Shown one piece after another: positions 8,687 through 16,980 of a DNA stretch of 64,000 nucleotides. Origin of the DNA: Comamonadaceae bacterium (GTDB lineage: Bacteria; Pseudomonadota; Gammaproteobacteria; Burkholderiales; Burkholderiaceae_C); NCBI GenBank assembly GCA_027488215.1, contig JAIYCB010000002.1, positions 41,005-105,004 on the forward strand, given 5' to 3'. The notes beneath the pieces are model-generated. The model worked only from the letters and a program-made list of their open reading frames with translations. It ran no database searches and was not told where the DNA came from. Numbering within the stretch: position 1 is the first letter of the stretch; every line of letters starts with the position of its first letter. The translations under genes and the position numbers were made by a program.

Positions 8687-9432
8687 GACTCAAAGGAAAA
8701 ATCGCACTCGTGACCGCTGCCGGTCAAGGCATTGGCCAAGCGGCTGCGCTGGCCATGGCGGCCGAAGGCGCCACCGTCTATGCGACCGATGTGAACCCCG
8801 CACTGCTCAAGGCCTACCAGGGTGTGGCCAATGTACAAACTGCAGTGTTGAACGTGCTCGACAAGAAGGCGATTGCAGCCCAAATGGCCAGCATGGAGCG
8901 CATCGACATCATCTTCAATTGCGCTGGTTTTGTGCACAACGGCAACATCGAACTGGCCACTGACGAAGACTGGGAATTTGCCTTCAATCTGAATGTGCGT
9001 TCGCAGTTCTGGATGATCCAGGCCGCCATCCCCAAAATGCTGGCGCAGTTTGAAAAAGACGGCCATGGCGGCAGCATCATCAACATGGCCAGCGTGTGTT
9101 CCAGCGTGCGCGGCCTGCCCAACCGTTTCATTTATGGCGCAAGCAAAGCCGCCGTCATCGGTTTGACCAAAAGCGTAGCAGCTGATTATGTGCGCAAGGG
9201 CATTCGCTGCAATTGCATTTGCCCCGGTACGGTGGACACGCCTTCATTGCAAGACCGCATCAACAGCTATGCCGACCCGGTGCAGGCGCGTCAGGACTTC
9301 ATCAACCGCCAGCCCATGGGGCGCTTGGCCCAAGCGCATGAGATCGCGCCCATCGTCACCTTCCTGGCTTCCGACGAATCCATTTTCGCCACGGGCAATG
9401 CCTACATGGTCGACGGTGGCATGACCATTTGA
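8683..9432 (+). CDS. SDR dehydrogenase resembling 2-keto-3-deoxy-L-fuconate dehydrogenase
   Basis: The protein has 249 residues from the ATG at 8683, which overlaps the dehydratase stop (atga). It is a classical short-chain dehydrogenase: the cofactor motif TAAGQGIG at residues 11-18, D36 at the end of strand 2 favouring NAD over NADP, S137, and the catalytic Y151 and K155 (YGASK). Segments such as NLNVRSQFWMIQA, IRCNCICPGTVDTPSLQ and LASDESIFATGN are characteristic of the DHRS6/BDH2 type. In bacteria this type includes the dehydrogenase that oxidises 2-keto-3-deoxy-L-fuconate at C4. Together with the dehydratase before it and the FAH hydrolase after it, this completes a plausible non-phosphorylative route. 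Confidence 0.85.
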   Translation: MRLKGKIALVTAAGQGIGQAAALAMAAEGATVYATDVNPALLKAYQGVANVQTAVLNVLDKKAIAAQMASMERIDIIFNCAGFVHNGNIELATDEDWEFAFNLNVRSQFWMIQAAIPKMLAQFEKDGHGGSIINMASVCSSVRGLPNRFIYGASKAAVIGLTKSVAADYVRKGIRCNCICPGTVDTPSLQDRINSYADPVQARQDFINRQPMGRLAQAHEIAPIVTFLASDESIFATGNAYMVDGGMTI

Positions 9433-9463
9433 TACGCAACACTTCAAACGTAGAAAGACACAC

Positions 9464-10222
9464 ATGAACTTGCTCGATATGAAAGGCCGCCACGCGGTCA
9501 TCACCGGAGGAGCCACGGGTCTGGGCTTTGCCATTGCACAACGCATGCTGGCCTCGGGCGCCCGCGTCACGATTTGGGACCGTGATGTGGCGGGCATGGG
9601 CAAAGCCGCCGAGCAGCTGCGTCAAGGCCAACTGGGTGCGGTGGTCAACACGGTGCAGGTCGATGTGGCTGACCACGCCTCGGTGGTTCAGGCCACCGCG
9701 CAAACCACGGCCCTGGCGGGGGTGGACGTGCTGGTCAACAGCGCCGGCATCACCGGCCCGAACGTCAAGGTGTGGGATTACCCGGTGGAGGCCTGGAAGC
9801 AGGTGTTCGATGTGAACGTGCATGGTCTTTTTTATTGCTGCCGAGAACTCAGCGCCCACATGAAAGCGCGCAACTACGGGCGCATTGTCAACATCGCTTC
9901 GGTGGCGGGCAAGGACGGCAACCCCAATGCCAGCGCTTACAGCGCCAGTAAGGCGGCGGTCATTGGCCTCACCAAATCGCTGGGCAAAGAGCTGGCCGAC
10001 ACGGGCGTGCGCGTGAACTGTGTCACCCCGGCGGCTGTGAAGACGGCGATCTTTGATCAAATGACGCCCGAGCACATCCAATTCATGCTCTCCAAGATTC
10101 CGATGGCCCGTTTTGGCGAGCCCGAAGAAGTCGCCGCCATGGTGACTTGGTTGAGCACCGAAGAATGTTCCTTCTCCACCGGCGCGGTCTTTGACTTGTC
10201 CGGTGGCCGCTCCACGTATTGA
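9464..10222 (+). CDS. Second SDR-family oxidoreductase of the sugar-acid operon
   Basis: The protein has 252 residues. It has the classical SDR motifs TGGATGLG at residues 14-21, VNSAGITG near 91, S146 and the catalytic Y159-x3-K163 (YSASK). The C-terminus ends in FDLSGGRSTY. It is clearly different from the SDR gene just upstream, so this is not a recent duplication. In sugar-acid clusters such proteins act as sugar 1-dehydrogenases or as 2-keto-3-deoxy-acid dehydrogenases. Here it might oxidise the free sugar to the lactone or take a stereoisomer. It is 31 bases after the previous gene and 26 before the FAH gene. The exact reaction is not known. Confidence 0.85.
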   Translation: MNLLDMKGRHAVITGGATGLGFAIAQRMLASGARVTIWDRDVAGMGKAAEQLRQGQLGAVVNTVQVDVADHASVVQATAQTTALAGVDVLVNSAGITGPNVKVWDYPVEAWKQVFDVNVHGLFYCCRELSAHMKARNYGRIVNIASVAGKDGNPNASAYSASKAAVIGLTKSLGKELADTGVRVNCVTPAAVKTAIFDQMTPEHIQFMLSKIPMARFGEPEEVAAMVTWLSTEECSFSTGAVFDLSGGRSTY

Positions 10223-10248
10223 TCTTTTTTGAAAACTGAAAGGCAACC

Positions 10249-11112
10249 ATGAAACTCGTTCGCTATGGCCAACCCGGCAAGGAAAAACCAGGTCTGATCG
10301 ATGTCGAAGGCCGCTTGCGCGACCTGAGCGGTGTGGTCAAAGACATCTCTCCTGATCAACTGAGTGACAAGGCCCTGGCCAAGTTGGCCAAAGTCAAAAC
10401 CGACAAGCTGCCCTTGGTGCGCGGCAAAAAGCGTTTTGGCACGCCCATCTCGTACACCAGCAAGTTCATCGCGATTGGCCTGAACTACGCCGACCATGCG
10501 GCCGAGTCGAACATGCCCATCCCTGCTGAACCCATTGTGTTCACCAAGGCCATCTCCTGCATTCAGGGCGCGAACGACGACGTCATGCTGCCCAAGGGCT
10601 CCAAAAAGTCCGACTGGGAAGTGGAACTGGGCATCGTGATTGGCACCCGCGCCCGCTATGTCACGCAGAAAGACGCATTCAACCATGTGGCCGGCTACTG
10701 CGTCGTTAATGACGTGAGCGAGCGTGAATACCAACTCGAGCGCGGCGCCACTTGGGACAAGGGCAAGGGCTGCGACACCTTCGGCCCCGTGGGTCCATGG
10801 TTGGTCACGCGTGACGAAGTGCCCAATCCACAAGCCTTGGGCATGTGGCTGGACGTGAACGGCGTGCGTTTTCAGACCGGCAACACCAAGACCATGATCT
10901 TTGGCGTGGCCAAGCTGGTGAGCTACGTGAGCCAGTTCATGACTCTGGAACCCGGCGACATCATCACCACTGGCACGCCACCCGGCGTGGGCATGGGCGT
11001 CAAGGTGGACGGCAAACCTGCGCCCGTGTTCTTGAAGCGCGGCGACGTGATGCGTTTGGGCATCGACGGCTTGGGCGAGCAAACCCAGAAAGTCGTGGCC
11101 TTCAAGGCCTGA
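10249..11112 (+). CDS. Fumarylacetoacetate hydrolase (FAH) family protein, probable diketo-deoxy-acid hydrolase
   Basis: The protein has 287 residues. The FAH metal site is visible as E124-V-E126 in SDWEVELG and D155 in CVVNDVSER. Other family blocks are [10 protein letters not shown] near residue 78 and [10 protein letters not shown] near the C-terminus. FAH-fold enzymes cleave carbon-carbon bonds in beta-diketo acids using a divalent metal. In the L-fucose and L-rhamnose non-phosphorylative pathways a close relative splits 2,4-diketo-3-deoxy acids to pyruvate and lactate, and the two upstream SDR genes would supply such a diketo acid. A ureidoglycolate lyase annotation is often given to this family but fits the context less well. 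Two strong hairpins follow the gene. Confidence 0.87.
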   Translation: MKLVRYGQPGKEKPGLIDVEGRLRDLSGVVKDISPDQLSDKALAKLAKVKTDKLPLVRGKKRFGTPISYTSKFIAIGLNYADHAAESNMPIPAEPIVFTKAISCIQGANDDVMLPKGSKKSDWEVELGIVIGTRARYVTQKDAFNHVAGYCVVNDVSEREYQLERGATWDKGKGCDTFGPVGPWLVTRDEVPNPQALGMWLDVNGVRFQTGNTKTMIFGVAKLVSYVSQFMTLEPGDIITTGTPPGVGMGVKVDGKPAPVFLKRGDVMRLGIDGLGEQTQKVVAFKA

Positions 11113-11122
11113 GGGTCCGGGG

Positions 11123-11172
11123 CAGTGCGTGTGGCCTTGGCGGCACGCACTGACGCCTGACGCTGTCAGGCG
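11123..11172 (+). terminator. Two tandem hairpins after the sugar-acid operon
   Basis: The first hairpin has perfect 9-base arms cagtgcgtg (11123-11131) and cacgcactg (11144-11152). The second has perfect 8-base arms cgcctgac (11154-11161) and gtcaggcg (11165-11172) with a three-base loop. Neither is followed by a run of T, so they are not standard rho-independent terminators. They may protect the 3' end of the message or mark the operon boundary before aroB. Confidence 0.45.
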
Positions 11173-11203
11173 AATCCCCACCAAAGCCCCTACACTTGGG
11201 GCT

Positions 11204-12331
11204 ATGTCCGAGCCTCTATCCCACCCCCAAACCTCGCCCCTCCAAACGGTTGCCATTTCGCTGGACGACCGCAGTTACGACATCCTCATTGGCCAAGGCT
11301 TGCTCGGCCGAGCGGACACTTGGGCTGGATTGCCCAAGGCGAGCACCGCCATGATCGTGACCAACGACACGATTGCCCCGTTGTACGAAGCCGCTTTGCG
11401 CAGCGCCATCGCGCCGCATTACAAGCAAGTCCACACCGTGGTGCTGCCCGATGGCGAGTCGCACAAGGACTGGCAGACTCTGAACCTGATTTTTGACGCG
11501 CTGCTGGGCCAAGGCTGTGACCGCAAGACGGTGCTCTTTGCGCTGGGCGGCGGCGTGGTGGGCGACATGACCGGCTTCGCCGCTGCCAGTTACATGCGTG
11601 GCGTTCCCTTTGTTCAAGTGCCCACCACATTGCTGTCACAAGTGGATTCTTCGGTGGGCGGCAAAACCGCCATCAACCACCCGCTGGGCAAAAACATGAT
11701 CGGCGCTTTTTACCAGCCTGTGCGCGTGGTCTGTGACCTGAACACCCTGGCTACCTTGCCTCCGCGCGAGTTGAGCGCGGGCCTGGCCGAAGTCATCAAA
11801 TACGGCCCGATTGCCGACATGGATTTCTTGGACTGGATCGAGGCGAACATTGACGCACTGATGGCGCAAGACCCTTCTGTGATGGCGCACGCTGTTCAAC
11901 GCAGTTGCGAGATCAAGGCCTGGGTGGTCGGGCAAGACGAGCGCGAAGCAGGCCTGCGCGCCATCCTCAACTTTGGCCACACCTTTGGCCACGCCATCGA
12001 GGCGGGTCTAGGTTTTGGCGTTTGGTTGCACGGAGAGGCTGTGGGCTGCGGCATGGTCATGGCCGCGGAGTTGTCTCAGCGACTGGGCAAGGTCGATGCG
12101 GCCTTTGTGGCGCGCTTGCGCGCCATCATCGAGCGAGCGGGCTTGCCGGTGCGCGGCCCGGTGATTGATGCGGCCGACAACGCGGGCCACTACATCGAAC
12201 ACATGCGCCTGGATAAAAAAGCCATCGGCGGCGACATCCAGTTTGTGGTGATCGATGGCCCCGGCAAAGCTAGCGTGTGCGGTGCGCCCGACGCGATGGT
12301 GCGCGAGGTGATCAACGCCTGCTGCGCTTGA
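11204..12331 (+). CDS. aroB: 3-dehydroquinate synthase
   Basis: The protein has 375 residues. It catalyses the second step of the shikimate pathway, turning DAHP into 3-dehydroquinate with NAD and a zinc ion. Clear family motifs are [11 protein letters not shown] near residue 83, [21 protein letters not shown] near residue 112, and [16 protein letters not shown] near residue 140. The zinc-binding region includes [11 protein letters not shown] and the histidine of WLHGEAVG. The frame is open upstream, but the ATG at 11204 gives the usual N-terminus. A small inverted repeat (agcccc at 11185-11190, ggggct at 11198-11203) ends directly at this ATG. No aroK or aroE is in the window. The stop shares a base with the dgt start. 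Confidence 0.96.
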   Translation: MSEPLSHPQTSPLQTVAISLDDRSYDILIGQGLLGRADTWAGLPKASTAMIVTNDTIAPLYEAALRSAIAPHYKQVHTVVLPDGESHKDWQTLNLIFDALLGQGCDRKTVLFALGGGVVGDMTGFAAASYMRGVPFVQVPTTLLSQVDSSVGGKTAINHPLGKNMIGAFYQPVRVVCDLNTLATLPPRELSAGLAEVIKYGPIADMDFLDWIEANIDALMAQDPSVMAHAVQRSCEIKAWVVGQDEREAGLRAILNFGHTFGHAIEAGLGFGVWLHGEAVGCGMVMAAELSQRLGKVDAAFVARLRAIIERAGLPVRGPVIDAADNAGHYIEHMRLDKKAIGGDIQFVVIDGPGKASVCGAPDAMVREVINACCA

Positions 12332-13509
12332 TGGCCATGTACGCGGAGTCCGTTGCGCTCTCGATCGGTTCGCAGTCCAGCTTGTCAGCGTTGGCATGCG
12401 ACCCGGCGCACAGCCGGGGTCGACGCTTTGCTGAAGCCCCAGCGCCCACGCGCAACGCTTTCCAGCGCGACCGCGACCGTATCGTGCATTCCACGGCATT
12501 TCGGCGGCTGGTTTACAAGACGCAGGTGTTTTTGAACCACGAAGGCGATTTGTTCCGCACGCGTCTGACGCATTCACTCGAAGTCGCGCAGCTGGGCAGA
12601 TCCATCGCCCGTGCCCTGGGCCTGAACGAGGATTTGGTCGAGGCCGTGGCATTGGCGCACGACTTGGGCCATACGCCTTTTGGCCATGCTGGACAGGATG
12701 TGCTGAATGAATGCATGACCGAGCACGGCGGTTTTGAGCACAACTTGCAAAGCCTGCGTGTCGTTGACCAACTCGAAGAGCGTTACCCTGCGTTCGACGG
12801 GCTCAACCTGAGTTTTGAAACCCGCGAAGGCGTGCTCAAACACTGCTCAAGGGCCAACGCCGAGCAGCTGGAGCAGATGGAGCCGGGCGGGGTGGGGCGG
12901 CGCTTCATCGACCACACCCAACCCAGTCTTGAGGCGCAGTTGTGCAATCTGGCCGACGCAATTGCCTACAACGCGCACGACATCGACGACGGCGTGCGCT
13001 CGGGCCTGATCAGCATGGAGCAACTGCTGCAAGTGGATCTGTTCGCTGACTACCACCAACAGACCTTGGCCGAGCATCCCGGCTTGCTGGCCAAACCGCG
13101 TCGCCTGCTCTACGAAAGCATTCGCCGTATGCTGAGCGACCAGGTGTATGACGTGATCGACACCACCCGCCGGGCCGTAGCCTACTTGGGTGTTCGCACG
13201 CTGGACCAAGCCCGCTTGGCTGGCCCTCTTGTGGCTTTCAGTCCCAGCATGAAAACGCGCAGCATCGAACTCAAAAAGTTTTTGTTTGCGCAGCTCTACC
13301 GTCACCCGCAAGTCATGCACACCACCGGTCAGGCCCAGCAGGTGGTGCGCGAGTTGTTTGCGGCCTATGTGGCGCAACCTTCCGAAATGCCGATCGACTT
13401 TGCTACCAGCGCCGACCTGCATCGCTCCGTGGCCGACTACATCGCCGGCATGACCGACCGTTTCGCTTTGCGCGAACACGAACGCCTGACGGGGCGCAAG
13501 CTGCTTTGA
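12331..13509 (+). CDS. dgt: Deoxyguanosinetriphosphate triphosphohydrolase-like protein (HD domain)
   Basis: The protein has 392 residues from the ATG at 12331, which shares its first base with the aroB stop; the ATG at 12337 is also possible. The metal site is visible as H81 in RLTHSLEVAQ and H110-D111 in ALAHDLGHTPFGHAG, with a later conserved aspartate in CNLADAIAYNAHDIDD. The C-terminal phosphohydrolase-associated region follows. Family enzymes hydrolyse dGTP or other dNTPs to nucleoside and triphosphate and help balance dNTP pools. This shorter class (under 400 residues) is the usual one in betaproteobacteria and is often annotated as dGTPase-like. The aroB-dgt pairing is common in this group. 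Confidence 0.93.
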   Translation: MAMYAESVALSIGSQSSLSALACDPAHSRGRRFAEAPAPTRNAFQRDRDRIVHSTAFRRLVYKTQVFLNHEGDLFRTRLTHSLEVAQLGRSIARALGLNEDLVEAVALAHDLGHTPFGHAGQDVLNECMTEHGGFEHNLQSLRVVDQLEERYPAFDGLNLSFETREGVLKHCSRANAEQLEQMEPGGVGRRFIDHTQPSLEAQLCNLADAIAYNAHDIDDGVRSGLISMEQLLQVDLFADYHQQTLAEHPGLLAKPRRLLYESIRRMLSDQVYDVIDTTRRAVAYLGVRTLDQARLAGPLVAFSPSMKTRSIELKKFLFAQLYRHPQVMHTTGQAQQVVRELFAAYVAQPSEMPIDFATSADLHRSVADYIAGMTDRFALREHERLTGRKLL

Positions 13510-14717
13510 GCCTTTTGCCCGCTCAGCGCGCCGCTTGGCTCGTCGTCCTCGCTGGCGGCGTGGCGGCCTTGCAGGTGGGCAAGCTGCCCCCGGCCTTGCC
13601 TGCCTTGCAGGCCGAGCTGGGCCTGACCCTGGTGCAGTCCGGTTTCCTCTTGTCCATGGTGCAACTCGCTGGCATGAGCTTGGCGGTCTTCATGGGCTTG
13701 CTGGCCGATGGCATGGGCCTTCGGAGCAGCGTGGTGCGTGGCTTGTGCCTGCTGGCGCTGGCCAGTGGCCTGGGCGCATTCGCCACCTCGGTCACTGCTT
13801 TGCTGGTACTGCGGGCCATCGAAGGCTTGGGCTTTTTGCTGGTGGCGCTGCCTGCACCGGCCTTGATTCGCCGCTTGGTGCCGGTGGCCCAACTGCCGGG
13901 AATGCTGGGTGTGTGGGGCGCGTACATGCCCACCGGCACGGCGCTGGCCCTGTTGGCGGGGCCGCTGTTCATTCCAGCCTGGGGCTGGAGCGCATGGTGG
14001 GGTTTGTTTGCGGGGGTGTCGCTGGCCATGGCGGCGGCTTTGCTGCGCGCGGTTCCCGCCGATCCGGTGACGGCTCACCCACGGCAAGCGCATGGCACGG
14101 TGGGTGCCTGGCAGCGCTTGCGCAGCACCTTAGGGACTCGTGGCCCCTGGTTGGTAGCGCTCACCTTTGGCATGTATTCAGGGCAATGGCTGGCAGTGGT
14201 CGGGTTTTTGCCGTCTATTTACGCTGCCGCTGGCGTGGGTGGGGCGCTGTTGGGTGTGCTCACGGCGCTGGCGGCAGCGGTGAATATCGTGGGCAACATG
14301 GCCTCTGGCCGATTGTTGCAGCGCGGCTGGGCACCCCGTACCACCTTGTGGTTGGGCTTTGGTGCCATGGCGCTGGGCAGCACGCTGGCATTTGCCGCCT
14401 TCACCGAAGGCTTGCCCTGGTTGCGTTATGCCGGGGTATTGGTGTTCTCGGGTTTGGGCGGACTGGTGCCGGGCACGCTTTTTAGTCTGGCGGTGCGCCT
14501 GGCCCCGGGTGAGCAGCAGGTGGCCACCACCGTGGGCTGGGTGCAGCAGCTGTCGGCGTTGGGCCAGTTTGTCGGGCCGCCCGTGGTGGCGGCCTTGGCG
14601 GCGCGCGCGGGCGGCTGGCAGTTCACACCACTGTTCGCCGTGGGCTGTTGTGCTGTGGGGGCGGTGCTTGCTTGGGCGGCGGAGCGCTTGATCTCACAGG
14701 CACAATCTCGCCCATGA
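13506..14717 (+). CDS. MFS transporter
   Basis: The protein has 403 residues and twelve predicted membrane segments in two halves. It looks like the CynX/NimT-type or general drug:H+ major facilitator group, with LPALQAELGL before the second helix and a short central loop near residue 195. The start is a TTG at 13506 whose codon overlaps the dgt stop (ttga). No in-frame ATG lies early enough to keep the first membrane helix, so TTG is preferred. Translation is probably coupled to dgt. The substrate is unknown, and neighbouring genes give no real hint. Confidence 0.88.
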   Translation: MSLLPAQRAAWLVVLAGGVAALQVGKLPPALPALQAELGLTLVQSGFLLSMVQLAGMSLAVFMGLLADGMGLRSSVVRGLCLLALASGLGAFATSVTALLVLRAIEGLGFLLVALPAPALIRRLVPVAQLPGMLGVWGAYMPTGTALALLAGPLFIPAWGWSAWWGLFAGVSLAMAAALLRAVPADPVTAHPRQAHGTVGAWQRLRSTLGTRGPWLVALTFGMYSGQWLAVVGFLPSIYAAAGVGGALLGVLTALAAAVNIVGNMASGRLLQRGWAPRTTLWLGFGAMALGSTLAFAAFTEGLPWLRYAGVLVFSGLGGLVPGTLFSLAVRLAPGEQQVATTVGWVQQLSALGQFVGPPVVAALAARAGGWQFTPLFAVGCCAVGAVLAWAAERLISQAQSRP

Positions 14718-15268
14718 TCGACATGAACACCCCCGAAATTGCCGATACCGTGCGCTGGCTCGAGCGCGCCGTGATTGGCCTGAACCTGTGCCCCTTTGCC
14801 AAAGCCCCGCATGTCAAGGGCCAGATCCATTACGTGGTGAGTGAAGCCAAGGGCCTGGAAGGTTTGCGAGACGAGCTGATCGAACAGCTGCAAGCGTTGT
14901 CTGCCACGCCCGCCGAAGAGCGCGAGACCGTACTTTTGATCGTTCCGCAGATGCTGCAGGATTTTTTGGAGTTCAACGACTTTCTGGACGAGGCCGATGC
15001 CGTTTTGGAAGAACTGGACATGGAAGGCGTGTTCCAGGTGGCGAGTTTTCACCCGCAATTCCAGTTTGCCGACACCGAGCCGGACGACATCGGCAACTTC
15101 ACCAACCGCTCGCCTTACCCCACGCTGCACCTGCTGCGCGAGAAAAGCATCGATAGGGCGGTGGAGGTATTCCCTGAAGCCGAGATGATTTACGAGACCA
15201 ACATTGAAACCCTGGAAAAGCTGGGGCCTGAGGGATGGAAAAAGCTGAATGTGGGTCCGACCCCATGA
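14714..15268 (+). CDS. DUF1415 domain-containing protein
   Basis: The protein has 184 residues from the ATG at 14714, which overlaps the MFS stop (atga). The conserved DUF1415 features are WLERAVIGLNLCPFAKAP near residue 15, VPQMLQDFLEFNDFLD near residue 78, and VASFHPQFQFAD near residue 105 with SPYPTLHLLRE near residue 130. The family is widespread in proteobacteria, is cytoplasmic and has no established function that I can name. The conserved cysteine of NLCPFAK and the histidine of FHPQFQF could be functional, but this is a guess. It overlaps the next gene by four bases. Confidence 0.9.
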   Translation: MIDMNTPEIADTVRWLERAVIGLNLCPFAKAPHVKGQIHYVVSEAKGLEGLRDELIEQLQALSATPAEERETVLLIVPQMLQDFLEFNDFLDEADAVLEELDMEGVFQVASFHPQFQFADTEPDDIGNFTNRSPYPTLHLLREKSIDRAVEVFPEAEMIYETNIETLEKLGPEGWKKLNVGPTP

Positions 15269-16152
15269 AGAAACGACCCGCCATCGACAGCGCGGCATCG
15301 GCTTTGCCACCCGAAGTGCGTCCTGGCCAGTCGGTGGAGCTGCTCAAAGAACTGCACATCCTTACGCGAGAAGGCAAACTCAACCAGGACTCGCGCCGCA
15401 AGCTCAAGCAGGTTTACCACCTGTTCCAGTTCATCGAAAAATTGCTCAAAGAGCTGCCCGCCAGCGACACCGGCCCGACGCTGGCCGACCATGGCGCGGG
15501 CAAGTCCTATCTGGGCTTCATCATTTACGACCTGTTTTTCAAGGCTCTGGGACAAGGCACGATTTACGGCATCGAGACTCGCAGCGAGCTGGTGTCGTCC
15601 TCCCAAGCACTGGCCGAGCGGCTGGGCTTTGAGCGCATGCAGTTCCTGAACTTGAGCGTGGCCGAGTCATCGCAAAGCGATGCGCTGCCCGCACAGATCG
15701 ACGTGGTCACCGCGCTGCACGCCTGCGACACCGCGACCGATGACGCCATCGCGTTTGGCCTGCAAAAGAAAGCCCAATACATGGTGCTTGTGCCCTGCTG
15801 TCAGGCTGAATTGGCCCGCGCCCTCAACCAAAACAAGGCGCTCAATTTGCAGCGCACACCCCTGGCCGAACTCTGGCGTCATCCCCTGCACACCCGCGAA
15901 ATCGGCAGCCAACTGACCAATGTGCTGCGCTGCCTGTATCTGGAGTCACAAGGCTACCAAGTGACCGTGACCGAGCTGGTGGGCTGGGAGCATTCGATGA
16001 AAAATGAGCTGATTCTGGCCAAGTACACCGGCCAGAAAAAGCGTGCAGCGGGCGAGCGCCTGCTGGCGCTGCTCAAGGAGTTTGGGGTTGATGATTCGAT
16101 GGGGGGCCGGTACCCGCTGGTGACGCTGCCCCGTAATGCTTGGCAGAATTAA
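15265..16152 (+). CDS. SAM-dependent methyltransferase, Methyltransf_32 (METTL25/RRNAD1-like)
   Basis: The protein has 295 residues from the ATG at 15265, overlapping the previous stop. A Rossmann-type SAM-binding motif is seen as ADHGAGKSYLGF near residue 74. Two other features are typical of the Methyltransf_32 group as I recall it: TALHACDTATDDAI near residue 153 and VLVPCCQAEL near residue 176. The substrate is unknown; eukaryotic relatives have been linked to RNA, but no function should be copied over. The stop codon at 16150-16152 lies inside the outer repeat of the RAYT element that follows, so the last bases may have been rewritten by its insertion. Confidence 0.85.
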   Translation: MKKRPAIDSAASALPPEVRPGQSVELLKELHILTREGKLNQDSRRKLKQVYHLFQFIEKLLKELPASDTGPTLADHGAGKSYLGFIIYDLFFKALGQGTIYGIETRSELVSSSQALAERLGFERMQFLNLSVAESSQSDALPAQIDVVTALHACDTATDDAIAFGLQKKAQYMVLVPCCQAELARALNQNKALNLQRTPLAELWRHPLHTREIGSQLTNVLRCLYLESQGYQVTVTELVGWEHSMKNELILAKYTGQKKRAAGERLLALLKEFGVDDSMGGRYPLVTLPRNAWQN

Positions 16153-16188
16153 TTGGGGTCAAATTAATTGGGGTCAGATCCCAATTAA
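16149..16188 (+). repeat. Left end of the RAYT element: tandem partial copy plus 25-bp palindromic end
   Basis: A 15-base unit ttaattggggtcaaa at 16149-16163 is followed directly by a near copy that begins the 25-base unit at 16164-16188. That 25-base unit holds its own inner symmetry (attggg and cccaat around tcagat). It is exactly the reverse complement of the unit at 16951-16975. This is the arrangement expected of the hairpin ends recognised by Y1 (HUH) transposases. Confidence 0.85.
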
Positions 16189-16214
16189 ACTGGTGTTTTA
16201 TCCGGGAGATCCCC

Positions 16215-16910
16215 ATGGCACGTCAGCCCCGCTTGACCGTCGCAGGTTATCCGCACCACGTCATTCAGCGCGGCAATGATCGCCAATCCATCGTGCGCGA
16301 TGACGCGGACCGTGAGCGTTTGCTGGCGCTGTGGCAGGAGCATGCGCAGACCTTCAAGGTGGCCATCCATGCCTACGTGATCATGGACAACCATTTCCAT
16401 TTGCTGCTCACGCCCGACACGGACGATAGCCTGCCGCAAATGATGCAGGCAGTAGGCAGGGCTTATGTGCGCTATTTCAATTTGCGCCACCAACGCACAG
16501 GCACCTTATGGGAAGGCCGCTACCGCAGCAACCTGATTGAGAGTGAGCGCTATCTTTTGGCGTGCATGGTGTACATCGATCTGAACCCCGTGCGGGCGGG
16601 CATGGTGGGGCAAGCAGCCGACTTCAAATGGTCCAGCCACAGGCACTGTATTGGGCAGGTGAGTGCCAAATGGGTGACGCCGCACGCCCTGTTTTGGGGC
16701 TTGGGCAATACGCCATTTGCCCGTGAGGCTGCTTATGCCGAGTTGGTGCAGACGGGCTTGGCGCAGTCCGAGAAACAGCAATTGACCCAAAGCGCGCTGT
16801 CGGGCTGGGCATTGGGTTCGGCCGATTTTGTGGGTGAGTTGCAGCAGTCCACAACGCGGCGGCTGGTCCCGGGCAAGGCGGGACGGCCTGTCAAAAAGAC
16901 GGCCGATTGA
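16215..16910 (+). CDS. REP-associated tyrosine transposase (Y1_Tnp/IS200-like)
   Basis: The protein has 231 residues from the ATG at 16215, which has gggag seven bases upstream. Diagnostic features are PHHVIQRGNDRQ near residue 14, the HUH metal motif in VIMDNHFHLLLTP near residue 58, and the nucleophile region YVRYFNLRHQRTGTLWEGRY near residue 86 with its conserved tyrosines. WSSHRHCIG near residue 139 is also typical. RAYT proteins nick and join single-stranded REP hairpins and are usually domesticated rather than freely mobile. The gene appears intact. It is flanked by inverted palindromic repeats and sits between two housekeeping genes. Confidence 0.93.
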   Translation: MARQPRLTVAGYPHHVIQRGNDRQSIVRDDADRERLLALWQEHAQTFKVAIHAYVIMDNHFHLLLTPDTDDSLPQMMQAVGRAYVRYFNLRHQRTGTLWEGRYRSNLIESERYLLACMVYIDLNPVRAGMVGQAADFKWSSHRHCIGQVSAKWVTPHALFWGLGNTPFAREAAYAELVQTGLAQSEKQQLTQSALSGWALGSADFVGELQQSTTRRLVPGKAGRPVKKTAD

Positions 16911-16975
16911 ATCTGTCCCCAATTAATTTAAATCCAAGTCGAAAGTCAATTTAATTGGGATCTGACCCCAATTAA
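16911..16975 (-). repeat. Right end of the RAYT element: partial copy plus 25-bp palindromic end
   Basis: A 16-base partial unit (atctgtccccaattaa, 16911-16926) begins right after the transposase stop. A full 25-base unit at 16951-16975 is the exact reverse complement of the left end at 16164-16188. The partial unit differs from the full one by a single base. The right end stops five bases before the gltB -35 box. Confidence 0.85.
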
Positions 16976-16980
16976 AAAGT

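Larger units (their letters stand above)
16149..16975 (+). mobile_element. RAYT (REP-associated tyrosine transposase) element
   Basis: The element spans the transposase gene and its two flanking palindromic ends. The full 25-base ends at 16164-16188 and 16951-16975 are perfect inverted copies of each other, and each is accompanied by a partial copy (16149-16163 and 16911-16926). It lies between the methyltransferase gene and gltB. The outer limits are set by where the repeats stop; no target duplication is recognised, as expected for Y1 transposition. Confidence 0.8.
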
